Source: Leptasterias polaris (taxonomy: Eukaryota > Echinodermata > Asteroidea > Forcipulatida > Asteriidae). Taken from it: a DNA stretch of 64,000 nucleotides. Below the pieces are notes generated by a model that saw only the letters and a program-made list of their open reading frames with translations, did not search any database and was not told the origin of the DNA. The stretch is from assembly GCA_037783415.1 (NCBI GenBank), contig JAZGTN010000069.1, positions 3,286,001-3,350,000 of the forward strand, given 5' to 3'. Positions 1-12,575 of the stretch are shown piece after piece (position 1 is the stretch's first letter; each line of letters starts with the position of its first letter). A program made the position numbers and the translations under genes.

Positions 1-486
1 CCAACTTAGTTGGTTTACCTACAACAGTCAACTCACTCTTGATTTGGCAGTATTGACTGTACAAGAAAATTAAGATAAATTGGTGAACTGGAATTAGTTC
101 CCAGTTCCCAGTTATATCTGTAATGTGGTCTCCATTAATGATCTGCATAAGGGTAGCTACCTCCTGCTGCAGGATATAGCTCAACATTCGATCTTTAATT
201 AGCAATTGTGTAAGTAAAGAGATTGTTGAATGTGGTGATAACAACACATTTCGCTATTTGCTGGTAAATGCAACCACAAGGCAGAGTAAACTTTAAGCCC
301 TGATGATCATTTATATTTGAGAGGAAAAGTGTGAAAATGGTTCAATTTAAAAGGTTTCTCTTTGAAAGTCCTTGGAATACTTTTTAGATACTGGGACCTT
401 TTATTCTATCAAGGAAAACCAACTATGCTGCTGGTCTGAGAAATAATTTGCTACTTGAGCCACACAAAGATTATGCATTGTGATCG
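1..486. other. Intergenic, nothing recognised
   Basis: A+T-rich DNA with no coding frame of note and no repeat structure until telomere-like repeats begin near 487. Confidence 0.5.
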
Positions 487-575
487 TTATCAATAGCGGT
501 TAGGATAAGGGTAAGACAGTTAGGGTTAGAGTAAGAGGGTTAAGGTTAGGATCAGGATTTGGGTTAGGGTTAGGG
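487..575 (+). repeat. Telomere-like TTAGGG repeats, degenerate
   Basis: GGTTAGGATAAGG, TTAGGGTTAGAG and GGGTTAGGGTTAGGGT runs are seen. They match the ancestral animal telomere unit but are interstitial and degenerate. The same phrase (atcaggatttgggttagggt) recurs near 1768 and 2415. Confidence 0.85.
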
Positions 576-700
576 TGAGAGAGCTAGGGCTATGTCCAGA
601 TAACCAATATGAGATACATCTTGGGCCCATCTGCGGAAAAATTAATCTGGGCTATCCCATTATGGGCATTACCTTGGATTATTATGGGCAAACTGGTCCC

Positions 701-1453
701 CTTTTCATATCGCTGCCCACAAGGGATTGCTTCTAGGTATCTCATACTCAGGCTTTTCCTTTGATTCACCCAGGTTTGTCCAAAGGAAATTACAAAACCC
801 ATACCCTTGGGCTTGCTAAAACAAAACAAACCTATTCTAAAGTAGAATATTAACCCCGTAATGGTTCACCCATGGCTGAGGTCTTTATCTGAATTATCTT
901 TTCTGAATTATCTTTATCTTTTCATATCACTGCCCACAAGGGATTGCTTCTAGGTATCTCATACTCAGGCTTTTCCTTTGATTCACCCAGGTTTGTCCAA
1001 AGGAAATTACAAAACCCATACCCTTGGGCTTGCTAAAACAAAACAAACCTATTCTAAAGTAGAATATTAACCCCGTAATGGTTCACCCATGGCTGAGGTC
1101 TTTATCTGAATTATCTTTTCTGAATTATCTTTATCTTTTCATATCACTGCCCACAAGGGATTGCTTCTAGGTATCTCATACTCAGGCTTTTCCTTTGATT
1201 CACCCAGGTTTGTCCAAAGGAAATTACAAAACCCATACCCTTGGGCTTGCTAAAACAAAACAAACCTATTCTAAAGTAGAATATTAACCCCGTAATGGTT
1301 CACCCATGGCTGAGGTCTTTATCTGAATTATCTTTTCTGAATTATCTTTATCTTTTCATATCACTGCCCACAAGGGATTGCTTCTAGGTATCTCATATTC
1401 AGGCTTTTCCATTGATTCACCCAGGTTTGTCCAGAGGAAGTTACAAAACCCAT
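701..1453. repeat. 217-bp tandem repeat, about 3.4 copies
   Basis: The anchor ctgcccacaagggattg occurs at 713, 930, 1147 and 1364, exactly 217 bp apart. The middle copies are nearly identical. The last is cut off at about 1453 where the 13-bp minisatellite begins. The short frame at 590-829 lies in it and is not supported as a gene. Confidence 0.95.
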
Positions 1454-1471
1454 GGGAAGGATCATAAACCC

Positions 1472-1688
1472 TGGAACCGGTTCATGGAACCGGTTCATGG
1501 ACCGGTCCATGGAACCGGTTCATGGATCGGTTCATGGAACCGGATGGAACCGGTTTATGGAAACGGATTGAATCGGTTCATGGAACCGGAACCGGATGGA
1601 ACCGGTTCATGGAGGCGGTTCATGGAGGCAGTTCATGGAACCGGATCGAACCGACTTAAGGAGCCGGTTTATGGATCTGGTTCATGGA
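1472..1688. repeat. 13-bp palindromic minisatellite, block 1
   Basis: Tandem copies of GGTTCATGGAACC, containing the perfect palindromes GAACCGGTTC and CATG, with variants such as GGATGGAACC. The period of 13 is not a multiple of three, so all three frames stay open and read the same MEPVHGTGSWNRF-type repeat. The frames here are repeat artefacts. Confidence 0.95.
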
Positions 1689-1896
1689 TAAGGGTAAGAC
1701 GGTTAGGGTTAGAGTAAGAGGGTTAAGGTTATAGGGTTCGTGGGTTAGGGTTAGGGTTAGGGTTAGGATCAGGATTTGGGTTAGGGTGGGAGAGCTCTCT
1801 AACCCTAACTACTAGGTAGTTAGGGTTAGAGAGCTAGTGTTAGGGTTAGGGTTTAGAGGGTTAGGGTTAGGGTTTAGAGGGTAAGGGTTAGGAAGT
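1689..1896 (+). repeat. Telomere-like TTAGGG block between minisatellite arrays
   Basis: Contains repeated GGGTTAGGGTTAGGGTTAGG and GGGTTTAGAGGG variants. A short inverted stretch near 1798-1812 (ctctaaccctaac, then ggttagagag) makes a small hairpin. Confidence 0.9.
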
Positions 1897-2342
1897 AGAT
1901 GGAAACAGATGGAACCGGTTCATGGAAACGGATGGAACCGGTTCATGGAACCGGTTCATGGAACCGGTTCATGGAACCGGTTCATGGAACCGGTTCATGG
2001 AACTGGTTCATGGAACCGGTTCATGGAACCAGTTCATGGACCGGTCCATGGAACCGGTTCATGGATCGGTTCATGGAACCGGATGGAATCGGTTCATGGA
2101 ACCGGTTAATGGAACCGGTTCATGGAACCGGTTCCGGTTCATGGAACCGGATGGAACCGGTTTATGGAAACGGATTGAATCGGTTTATGGAACCGGTTCA
2201 TGGAACCGGAACCGGATGGAACCGGTTCATGGAGGCGGTTCATGGAGGCAGTTCATGGAACCGGTTCATGGAACCGGATCGAATCGACTTATGGAGCCGG
2301 TTCATGGAACTGGTTCATGGAACTGGATGGAACCGGTTCAGG
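1897..2342. repeat. 13-bp palindromic minisatellite, block 2
   Basis: The longest array, roughly 34 units of the GGTTCATGGAACC type. Its 3' part repeats the variant order of block 1 (tttatggaaacggattgaatcgg, then ggaggcggttcatggaggcag), so blocks 1 and 2 share a larger duplication with the flanking telomere-like text. Confidence 0.95.
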
Positions 2343-2437
2343 ATAAGGGTAAGATGGTTAGGGTTAGAGTAAGAGGGTTGAGGTTATAGGGTTCGTGGGT
2401 TAGGGTTAGGGTTAGGATCAGGATTTGGGTTAGGGTG
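2343..2437 (+). repeat. Telomere-like TTAGGG block, second copy
   Basis: It repeats the 1690-1785 text almost base for base (gataagggtaaga, gagtaagagggtt, ataggGTTCGTGGGttaggg), which shows a segmental duplication of array plus telomere-like block. Confidence 0.9.
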
Positions 2438-2548
2438 GAAACGGTTCATGGAACCCGGTTCATGGAACCGGTTTATGGAACCAGTTCATGGACCGGTTCA
2501 TGGAACCGGCTCATGGGACCGGAACCGGATGGAACCGGTTCATGGAGA
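2438..2548. repeat. 13-bp palindromic minisatellite, block 3
   Basis: Short third array of the same GGTTCATGGAACC-type unit, ending where unique sequence toward the NCoR 3' flank begins. Confidence 0.93.
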
Positions 2549-2599
2549 AGAAACAGAATACTGGTTTTAAGACTACATGTACACCATGTACACAATACT

Positions 2600-5500
2600 A
2601 ATATTTATACGAGTTGGACTGTTCGCAAATGGTTTTGACATCTATGCATTACTCACCAAAATATTGTGGTTGCGTAACAAATAAGCATTTGTATGCTCTA
2701 TTTCTCAGCTCCACTTCCATAAAACCCAGCTGAGTTTATTTCTCATTTCAAAAGTTCTAAGAGAACAGGGTCCATTTTCATAGAGTTGCTTACAGTGGAA
2801 TTCTGCACTTATATGGATCATAGAAACATGTGCCTTAAAGAGCACTATAAGTGTAGAATTAAAACATAAACAGCACCATGAAAACGAGTCCTGAAAAAGA
2901 CATTGGCCTTTCTTATTTGTTACCATAATTACCAATATTAAAAAGGGTGGATAAAACCCCTCATCTTAACATTAAATCAGATTTTCAGAAAAACCTTAAG
3001 CACACTATAAAAAAAGAAAACAAATTTGAGCCATTTGTTTGCTAAGGTACAACAACGTTTTTAATGAATATCTTCACCAACAAAAACAACTGTACACTTT
3101 TTCCTTCTTGTTTTCCAGATTACTTTTCTGGAAACAAAAAAGCGCTGAATTTAATTACAGGTCACAATGTTTGAGCGGTTTCTTAACTTTCAATGACAAA
3201 AATATCACTCAAGAACAAATACATTTTTCTTTGTTTATGTTAAAAACAAAAGGTTCACACGTAACATTTCAAGAAGCCATCTTTAGACAGTACACAGTAT
3301 AAAGCTACATGGTATTAAATAACACTTTGTAAGGTATGATACATGGTTGGCTTTCAGTAGAGTGAATTGATTCTAATCCTCTAGTTTTCAATGTCTTGAT
3401 GTTTATGTTTTTATGTCTCTATGTTTATGTCTTTAATTTGAATTGGCAATTCAAAAGAAGAATGTTAGTGTTGAGGGAAAAATATCTTGCATATAGTATG
3501 TTATTTCTCATGACATTTTTCATAAATGTCTTGCTGATAAAACAGTAAGCAATCATGTACCATACTTTTATTGGGGGGAGGGGTAGCAAAGCACTTTTCT
3601 GAATTGTTCAGCATGTAACTTTTACAAAATAAACAAGTGATGTTTTACATCAACAGCATTAAAAAAAGTTCTTCTCATGTGAATATTGTACTTAGCGGGA
3701 CCGGCAGTGAACAACAAACATTTTTAATAAGTTCCCAAAGCTACCAGAAACCAACAATGGTAATGTTGTGAAACATGGGGGCAGCATTGGTCTCAAAATG
3801 ATCTCATACATGTAAAACTAACTTACTTTCAAGTTAGTTAAAACTCTCTGATGGCCTACCGGTACTGCAGCAAGTAGACCAAGAACACATTTTAGTTAAT
3901 TACTCGTTCAGCTTTTAACAAAACCAGGTGAAACCCTTTCAGACGTACCTGATTGACATGATCTATGACCCTATGGTAGGAAGTACGACTCATGGACTCG
4001 GAATCTCCAGTTGGAAAATACTTTCTACATAGACTCGTGTACACAAAATACTGCGGTTTCAGTGTAAATCATCATAATAATATTTTGTTAAAAATAATAA
4101 CACTATTTGTTATATTTTTATAACGTCTGGAAAGGTTATTAACTTTGAACAAAGTTTGAAATCAACATTATAAAGGTGTATACACATTTTCCCACGGTCT
4201 ACATGCTGCAGTAACCAATAGGGGTAATAGGGGTGGGGCAACGCAGGATTAAAAAAGAACACCAGGAAAATTCACTAAAGGCCCTTGTCAATAAAATTTG
4301 AGGCATTACCCACGATTTGCTTAATGATGTGATAATGTGGATTTATAACTATGTATTTTATAATGCTGTCTCAGTACAGTGTTCTCAAACTGGCTTTTAT
4401 TGAGATGTTTATGATAGTTTCTAAGCAACCAATGCTGTTCTTTTCCCATCCACGAATACTCATCCACAAAACATGATCAAGAGTTTAGAGGATGACCTTT
4501 GACCCTCTAAACCAATCAAATTACTCACATCAACTACTTTGTTCTTTTTTCTTTTCTCAAATAAAAATGGTTTGCAAAATCTATTTCAAATCCAGATAAT
4601 TGGCTCTGAAAAAGAAGGAATACTATTTTTAAATACCCTCACCATGAAAACGAATTTTCAGTTTTTTAGGAAACTGCAATTTCAGAGGTAAAATTGCAGA
4701 ACAAATGAGTAATGACAATCACCTTGAAGTTCAGCCTCATTTTGCTAATACACTACATGCCATCAATACAAATGGCTTGTAATAATGAACTCACATTTTC
4801 ACTCACCAAAAGAAATTACAATAACTCTTATAATGACAGTAGTTCTAAAAATAATTGATTCAAACAAAGTCAAAAATAAAATTGAGAAAAAAGGGGGAAA
4901 AACATTCCGAAAGAAAGAAAAAAGTTTGGTCTTTTGTGGAAAGTGTGAAAAGTTATCAAGTCACAACTATTACACTATATTGACTTCATGAAAATGACAC
5001 CAATGAGGTTTATTTTTATATACTAGTCCTTATCAAAATTATACAAAACATAATCATTTTAAATTAAAGTTAATGCAATCAAATTGTTGAATACCAAATA
5101 TTAACATAACCGTCAGTATGGGAAGATACATGATATCTATTTCGGTATCTGTTAAAATATAGTTGCAGAATTATACAAGGTATAAGATTGAAACGAATAT
5201 CGAAAATTTTGTGAAAAGTTGGTGTCTTTTAGCTTTTTCTTTTACATATTCAGAGTGGAGTTGCATCCACAAAACAAAATGACTTACCTGGAAAAACAAC
5301 CAAACTTTGATTGTTGAATGGAAAATCGATTGAATGGACATATGTCCCCGAATATCCTAATTTCTTTAGAAAGAAAAAACATATTTTATTCATTTTTTGC
5401 AAATTGGAAAATGTTTCTAGCAACCATGTTGTTCCCATAAAACATATAGCCATCAACTGATACCGAACTGCAATCACATGATTAGATTGAATTTGTCATA

Positions 5501-5816
5501 AGTTTAAATATTTTCATGAAAGTGACTTCCCCCACAGTGTACGGCAGATGAGACAAATAGCATTAATAGTTTGTATCACAACTGAAATGCCATAAAGGAC
5601 AAACAAAAGTTAAAACTCTGCTTAAAAAGGACGATTTTTAAGCTGAAAATTGCTAAAGAACTTGTTTTGCTTTTTTAAATAACAGTGCATTACAGAAATG
5701 CTCTTATTACATCCCATCATGACTTCCTTCTCTAAAAGGAGAAGTTCAAGTTGCTGGCTTAAAAACAGCTTAGACTACAACTGAAAAACTAAACTAATGT
5801 CTACTGGTATAAAATA
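2600..5816 (-). other. Probable NCoR 3' UTR and downstream flank
   Basis: This is A+T-rich sequence with no convincing coding frame or repeat. Minus-strand AATAAA hexamers appear at 5385-5390 and 5009-5014 (TTTATT on the plus strand), and another near 4396. They are the first candidate polyadenylation signals after the stop at 5817. Which is used cannot be told from sequence, since the region is A/T-rich enough for chance matches. Confidence 0.45.
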
Positions 5817-8506
5817 TTAGTCACTGTCTGATAAGGTTTCATATTGGGAAGAGAGCAAGGGTGCTGGCTCCCTGTCACGTGTACCAGCTATACCTGGACC
5901 AGGAACAGGTGATGGCCCTCTGACAGGCCCCAAGTGCGGGGAGGGGTTCCGGCGATGGGGATTGGCGAGGTGATTCTGGGCGGTATTTGGTGTGGATGAA
6001 GAAGCTGCAGTAGCAGCAGCAGCTGGTGATCTGAAGGACAGTGCGGAGTAAGCAAACTGGTTTCCCACATTCCCACTTGCTGATGTTGCAAATCCCTGTT
6101 GACCAGAGACTGCTTGTGAAGAAGAAGTCTGTACTGATTGGCTGGGTTGGTTTGATAGATCACCTTGCTGTCCTGCCATGTTTGGGGAGGTTACACCAGT
6201 CACTCGATTACTTCCAATGCCACTTGATGATCCCACTGTCAATCTAGCACCACCTTCCAAAGGTCCTGAACTCGGTGCTATATCTACTTCCCCACTGTCA
6301 CGGACTGCTAACCTTGGACTAGTCCCACGAGGGCGCAATTGTGTAATGCTAGGCTGTTGAACCGACTCTGCTTCATGGTTGTCCAAATCAAATTCATCTG
6401 AGAGGCGGCTCTCATCTACCTCTAAGCCACCAGACTCAGCAGTACTGGTGCTTTCTCGACTGTCACAACGCTGTGGTGAGGATCTGGAGCTAGACATTTC
6501 TGCTTCTACAAGACGAGTCACATATTCATCCATTCTGACCTGTGTGTCCACCCTGACAGGTGTGTCCATGCGCACCTGTGACTCGATCATTCTATTAATT
6601 GACTTCTGTAGATCAAATTTGAACAGGCCAGTGTCTTTGCGTGGTGGTGGTCTACCCTGACTACTGCTTGGAAGCATACTAGGCTGTCCATGTTTTGGAG
6701 ATCTGCTTAGTGACTGAGAAGCACCCATGAGACACTGTCTCATCTGTGACATGCTGTCAGCAGGCTGCAGGGAACCATCTGAGGCATACTCATGAGAAGT
6801 GCTTTGGGGTGCAGGGTTTCCACCACGAGAACTCTCTACTTCTGATCTAGACTTAGTGTCTGACTGACTGCTGCTAAGCTGTCTCTGGCTATCACTTACT
6901 CCACTCTCCACAGGCACAGATGTAAAGCGGGCTCGGTCCTCACTACTAGAGGATGCGTCCAACTGGGACATGGAACTACAGCCTGGTTCTACAATTGTTT
7001 TGGGAGAGTCTCTTCGTCTGCCTCTTGATGGGGGGCGGTTAGAGTCTGCCATTCCCCAGCTCTCTGGCTGCTGAGGGGATGTTGATTGGGAACTATGGAC
7101 CCTAAATCGCTGTTGAGATCCTCTCGATGCATTCTCACTGCTATCAGCTCCATTACCTTCATGCTGGTATTTCCTTTGCCAAGTCACTGGAGCTGTCATG
7201 TCACCAACACTGACTGGGGATGCCTCACGACTCTGCTCTGATGAACTGCGTGACACCCTTCCAGCTTCTAGGTCTTTGCGGGTCCCCCACTGGGAGGACA
7301 CCCTGTTGGAGTAGCTATCTGGTCTGGCATTTGCAGGTGATGCAGAGGCACTAGATATATCTGAAGCTGTTGATCCAGCTCGACTTCTAGGACTGTTGTC
7401 TTTAGAGCTGTTGATACAAGGATCAGCAGACCCACCATAAGACATCATCCCTTGACTTCTCATTCTGGTTTCACTTATACTGCTACTTCGACCTCCATGC
7501 ATACTCTGAAGGGATGAAGCCACAGGACTGCTCCTTCTGGCTGTATCATTAGTCGATCCAACTTCACTCTCTGTTGATCTGTATCTTGACCTTGGAGAGC
7601 TAGATGAAGGTCCTGGTTCATGACTCTCAGAGGTATCAATACTTGCAGATGCTTTCCCTCGTTCACGCTTACTAAGAGCTGAAGTAGATGTGGATGCTGA
7701 TGGTATCACTTGGCTTGTCTGATCTATCTTATTATAGTCCATAGAGATGATAGTATCAATGTGCTCTGCTAGAGTAATAGGCAACGGTGATTGGGATGAG
7801 ACTGGGACTAGGCTTTCCTGTGATCGCTCTGGCCTTTCACCAGCTGTATCTTTGGGTTTTGACAGATTTTGATCTTTTACAGCAGTTGGAGAACGCTCAG
7901 TGGAAGAGGATGGCACAGCATTGCTGTCGCCATTCTCTTGCTGGAGTGAGTCAGAATCAGACACATTCTTGTTTAATTTCTCTTTGGAGGAGGCCATACT
8001 CCGTCCAATAGACATCCCATCTCCACTGTCTGAATCAGTACCCTGATCCTGACTGTCCAGCATAGGTTGGTTGATGGAGCGAGTTATAATGACATCAATC
8101 AAGTTGGCTGCAGTCAGTGGCCTTGATGAACTCTCAGATTCATCTTCTGTTGATACTCGAGATGACTTGTTGTCCTTCTCAAACAGAGCAGCGAAGATAG
8201 CGGATGCTTCTCTCTCCATGTCTTGTGTTCTTAGCTGAGCTTCTGCTCTATCTTTGTGTCTCCCTTCTTCATCCTTCCTCTCTTTCTCCATCTCTCGTCC
8301 TTTGAGTGTTGACCGACTCAAAGACGATGGTGATTCCCGATAGGCAGGTTGGTTCTCAGATGATGTAGAGATACGTCTCTCTTGACTCGGCCCAGAGTGG
8401 CTAGAGCCAGTTGAGTAAGGTCTCCTTGGATAACCATGGATCTCGCTAGATGAGCTGGCGTCACGTTCTCGGCTCTCATGACTGGTTTGCTGGAGTCTCC
8501 TTGCTT
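5817..8506 (-). CDS. NCOR1: NCoR visible exon 29 (receptor-interaction region and C-terminus)
   Basis: This 2690-nt last coding exon gives residues 1977-2873. A charged helix ([17 protein letters not shown]) leads to [13 protein letters not shown] (LIDVII at 8085-8102), the N3-type CoRNR helix. Next is [11 protein letters not shown] (7746-7778), the N2/ID2-type helix with LxxxIxxxI spacing. A long Ser-rich disordered stretch follows, then L-QKS-I-NRM-I (6585-6611), placed where vertebrates have the ID1 helix GLEDIIRKAL. The end, [15 protein letters not shown], is the LSD tail that in SMRT binds the SPOC domain of SHARP/SPEN when phosphorylated. The acceptor is gtttcag/aa. Internal frames on either strand are shadows. 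Confidence 0.97.
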
Positions 8507-11500
8507 CTGAAACAAAGCACCAAATTTACAGATTCAGGTTTTGCGTGTGTACAATCAGAGACAAATGAAGACACAGAAGTCCTCAACAATTTAAGGACAG
8601 GACTCAGTCAAAACAGTTTTTAGATATTACGCAAACAAATTATTTTAGTGATTGTTCAAAGTTTCTGACATTTTTAAGGTCATACTGAGAATACTACTTT
8701 TTAAGAGCCCCCCCCCCCCGTTCCTACAGTAACACTAATACAAAAATGTGTGTGTAGGTGTTTGCATATGAGTATTATTACGCAATAACATAATGTTCAT
8801 AAAAGCCCCCCCCCCCCCCTCCAAAAAAAAGGAAACAAAAGAAAAGAAGAAGCATAATCAATTCAAGTTAAATACCTGCTAGTGTTGGAGCTCAATTGTT
8901 CAGTATTTGTTTTCAACATTTATTTCCTCAGAAGATTCTGCTATAAAACTACAGTCGACTCTCGTTAATACGAGGTCCGCCGGACTAGCCCGTTTTCCTT
9001 GTTATATCCTAAGCTCGCAATATCCGATCGCGGTAATATCAATGCACTATGCACAAAGTGCATGACATAATGGCCGCACGTGTACACATGGCTGCTGCAT
9101 GCAATACAGTGGATAACTGTGTGCATGTACTGCACAAACAAGCACAAAATTGGGCGAATAAAACTGTTTTATTTTAGTTAGTTTAGCTTGAAAGTTAATT
9201 TATAAAATCAATTTACATTTTACATGCTTGAACAAATGTCTGAGATTTTAACTTGCTGTTCTTGTTTAGCGAAGTTTCCGTGCAAAACTTCGGTCGCAGC
9301 AGTCAACAAATAGAATCTTGATTTTGATTGGTTCATTGCTAACGCGGGATACCAGGGAAATCTTGCTGTTGCATTAAATATGGATCGCGCAAATATTTTA
9401 GTTTTCAGTTGCGGTGGGGCTTTTTCTGCTAGAAATGCACATCAAGCACTTGTAAAACTCAATGGATCAGTATGTTTTGTGAAGATTTCACATGAATTGA
9501 TGAATGCTGACTTAGTATGGAATCTGCTCCATTGTTTGAAACATGCAAGCCTCCTAATCCCACCATTGTCCGGAGTTTGGAATTAACAACCTGCTCGCTG
9601 ACTCGCGACTGCAGTGATGAGTCATTGCATGCTTGCGATAGCGTCCAGTTAGCACCTCTATTGATTGTCTTACAAGCCATAAATAACGATTTTCAGGCTG
9701 TTAAAGGTATTTCTTTTGTTGGGGTTTTTATTATTCTCGTTTCAAAAGGGTTGAAAACAATGTTTTGCTCGTAACGGGCCGACAAAAGTACCTCGTTGTA
9801 ACCGTGTTCTCGTTACTACCGTGCTCGTATAAGCCGTATTTAAATGCATTGAAACACGCACGGGGCAGTTCGGGACCGGCTAAAAACTCGCATTAACCGG
9901 TACCTCGTAACATGCGAGCTCGTAATAACAGGAGTCGACTGTATCAACATTTGTACACAAGGCGAACAGTGTCTCTGAATATCCCCTCCCCCTGCCACTT
10001 GTTGTACTTATTGTATGACCTTGGAAATGCCTACTACATTGACTGCAGCTGCAATCTATACATCAAAATGGGGTCAGACTGATTTGCTTCCCATTGGTGC
10101 AGACATTATCTAGAGTCAGATGAAGAGGATCATTCTACCTTTCTCTTGAGCTGTTGAGAGTGTTTCAGCCGAGGCAGCCACATGGACCAGCGTCTGAAAG
10201 GCATCTGAACCACTCGATACTCCAGGTGACTTGCTTCCCACTGAACCTGTAAATACATCATATACCGGTATTCAATATTCAATCTCAAAGATCCTTATTG
10301 ACATAACTGCATGTAACAAATGTTGTGTCTGTGAGATATCTTAGGATTTCTACTCTTGAGACAGATCGGTTCAGTGTAACAAGCTTTCTATCAGCCATTG
10401 GCTGTGCATTTAACTGCCAAAATACACCCTTCTTGTATAGGGACATGTACTGGTACACAAACTCGTATCAAGTTTTACACTGCTACTACATGGGAGTTGT
10501 TTAACAACTAAAAACAGAAGAAGATCTGTTTCCTAATCTTTTATAGAAATTGCCTTGGCCCATGCACTGATCATATAGCATATGCAGAGGCTGCATCAGC
10601 ACTCTGGAACAAGCACATCATTCATCAACTCATTCAAGACTCAGTAGAAAACACATTTATTCAGACAATTATTAGCTCTTTAAAATACCCAAAGAAGCGC
10701 TAAACAAACATTATAATAATTATTAGATTATATAGAAGATCTTGGTTTCACACACACAGACAAGCAAGTTCAAGCATTGAAAACAAATAAAAGACCAATA
10801 GCAATGTTCTTTGGATGGTCCAATGTGTTAGCTGGTAAACCAGTGAAATCAATTATTTATCTGGCAATAGTCTGTTTGTGACTTACCTGATGTGCTTTCA
10901 GCTCGACTTCTTGGAGTTTCACCTCTAAGCTCAGGGTTAGGTGTTCCCATGGTGATACTGGGTGGCGGTCTGATGGGTGTACCTCTCAAGATACTCCCAA
11001 TTGCAGCCAAATGATGTGGGTGACCTGCTCCAGGGTGACTACTACCCACTAAATGGGCACCCGGATGGGCGTATGCTGGGTGGACAGCTGTGAGGGTATG
11101 TGTCCCTGTTGCAGTGTGTACACATGTTACAGGCAGGGCACCTGGATGGGTGACTGGGTGTGCTCCTGTACCTGGATGAGCTCCAGGGCTTGATCCCCTT
11201 GGCGGGTGTTTAAAACGGACAGAACCTGGGTTCTGTGATGCTGGCCATCCCCGTGATAGATTAACAGCTTGCTGTTGTGCATAGTGCTCAGCTGGTGAAG
11301 TGACTTCACGCTGCTGCTGTTGCTGCATTGGGGAGCTAGTTCTTCTGTCTGAATGGGTTGCAAGAGACTGGGTGGTATGGGGACTTATGGAGGGATGAGG
11401 GGAGGAGTGTGTGGTAGGGATGCCACCAGGGTACAGAAGATGTGGGTGCTGATTGGTGTGAAGGTACGGCAGATACACTATTTGTCCACCCTGTTAAAAT

Positions 11501-12536
11501 AAAAAGGAAACAAAAGGGTTAGCTTGATAGCCTTGTTAATCTTTTCTAAAAGCTTTAAGACACACTTGAGTTTGTTTGCATTTACTACTTAAATTTAGTT
11601 GAGTTCAACCTTTGAGTATCATGAGCTTTGCATATGCACCTACTAAGTTCATTCTATCCTGTTGGTAAGTTTGATGCAATTCCAAAATTTGCCAGGCCCA
11701 CTTACAGAGTTTGGCTCTAACAATTATGAGAAGCCCATAGGAAATGAAATGCGCAAGCTATTCTGTTAGGATTGTTGTCAGAGAAACATACTCTTTTTAC
11801 TTGCTTTAAGACTCAAAACCTTACCTGAATTATTAGTTTCTGTCATGAGAAATAACTATGACAGATAAAATGAGTGATTTGGGGTTAAATAAGTACAAAT
11901 GTATGCCAGCTTTGGAGCTAGTAGTGGTAACTTTGTGCGTGCAGCAGATGCCCACCCGCATGATGAACTGATTTACTAACAGAGTAGAGGCCAAGGTCTT
12001 TGAAATGGCAGTTATTTAATTGATGTAACCATTGCACTGATAGGGGCAAACAAAAGATTTAGTTTTGCCTTCCACTATTTAATGTATAATAAGAATTGTA
12101 TACTCAGTACAACAAGCACTGTATTATCTTTGCTTTCAGAGTCATGTGGAATAAATCCACAGGCACCTGTAGTGAGTTTGAATCCCAGCTGAGGTGTCCG
12201 TCTACCAAGTGTACAGTGCTTATACTCATACATTGGTGTTAAACCAAACTATAGTATGGTTATTATTGATGCACCAACCTGGGCCTGAGCAGCATATGAG
12301 AGCATTTGTTGTTGCAGTTGAGGGTCCATTACATGAGGCTGGCCAGGGAGAAAATGCTTGGCCTGTGGTGACTCTCGTCTTGGGGAAAGTCTGGAATCTT
12401 TGGAGGTAGAAGTTGGCGGGTAGGTGCCTCGTTGCCCCATCTGCTGACCAAGCTGCTGGTTCATCTGTTGCTGCATTTGCTGGCTGAGTTGCTGACCCAT
12501 CTGAGAAGTGATTTGATGAGGGATCTGCTGCTGCTG

Positions 12537-12575
<39 letters not shown>

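Noticed and set aside
1412..2389. Plus-strand frames of up to 157 codons reading MEPVHGTGSWNRF repeats
   Set aside because: They come wholly from the 13-bp minisatellite, all three frames are open, and there is no homology or codon signal.
487..2437. True chromosome end
   Set aside because: TTAGGG blocks are short, degenerate and surrounded by unique sequence on both sides.
5888..8011. Several frames of 60-93 codons inside the last NCoR exon on either strand
   Set aside because: Shadows of the Ser-rich coding sequence.
8965..9147. 60-residue minus-strand frame repeated at 18979-19161
   Set aside because: It lies inside both copies of the Tigger-like MITE and has no transposase similarity; shared because the element is repeated.
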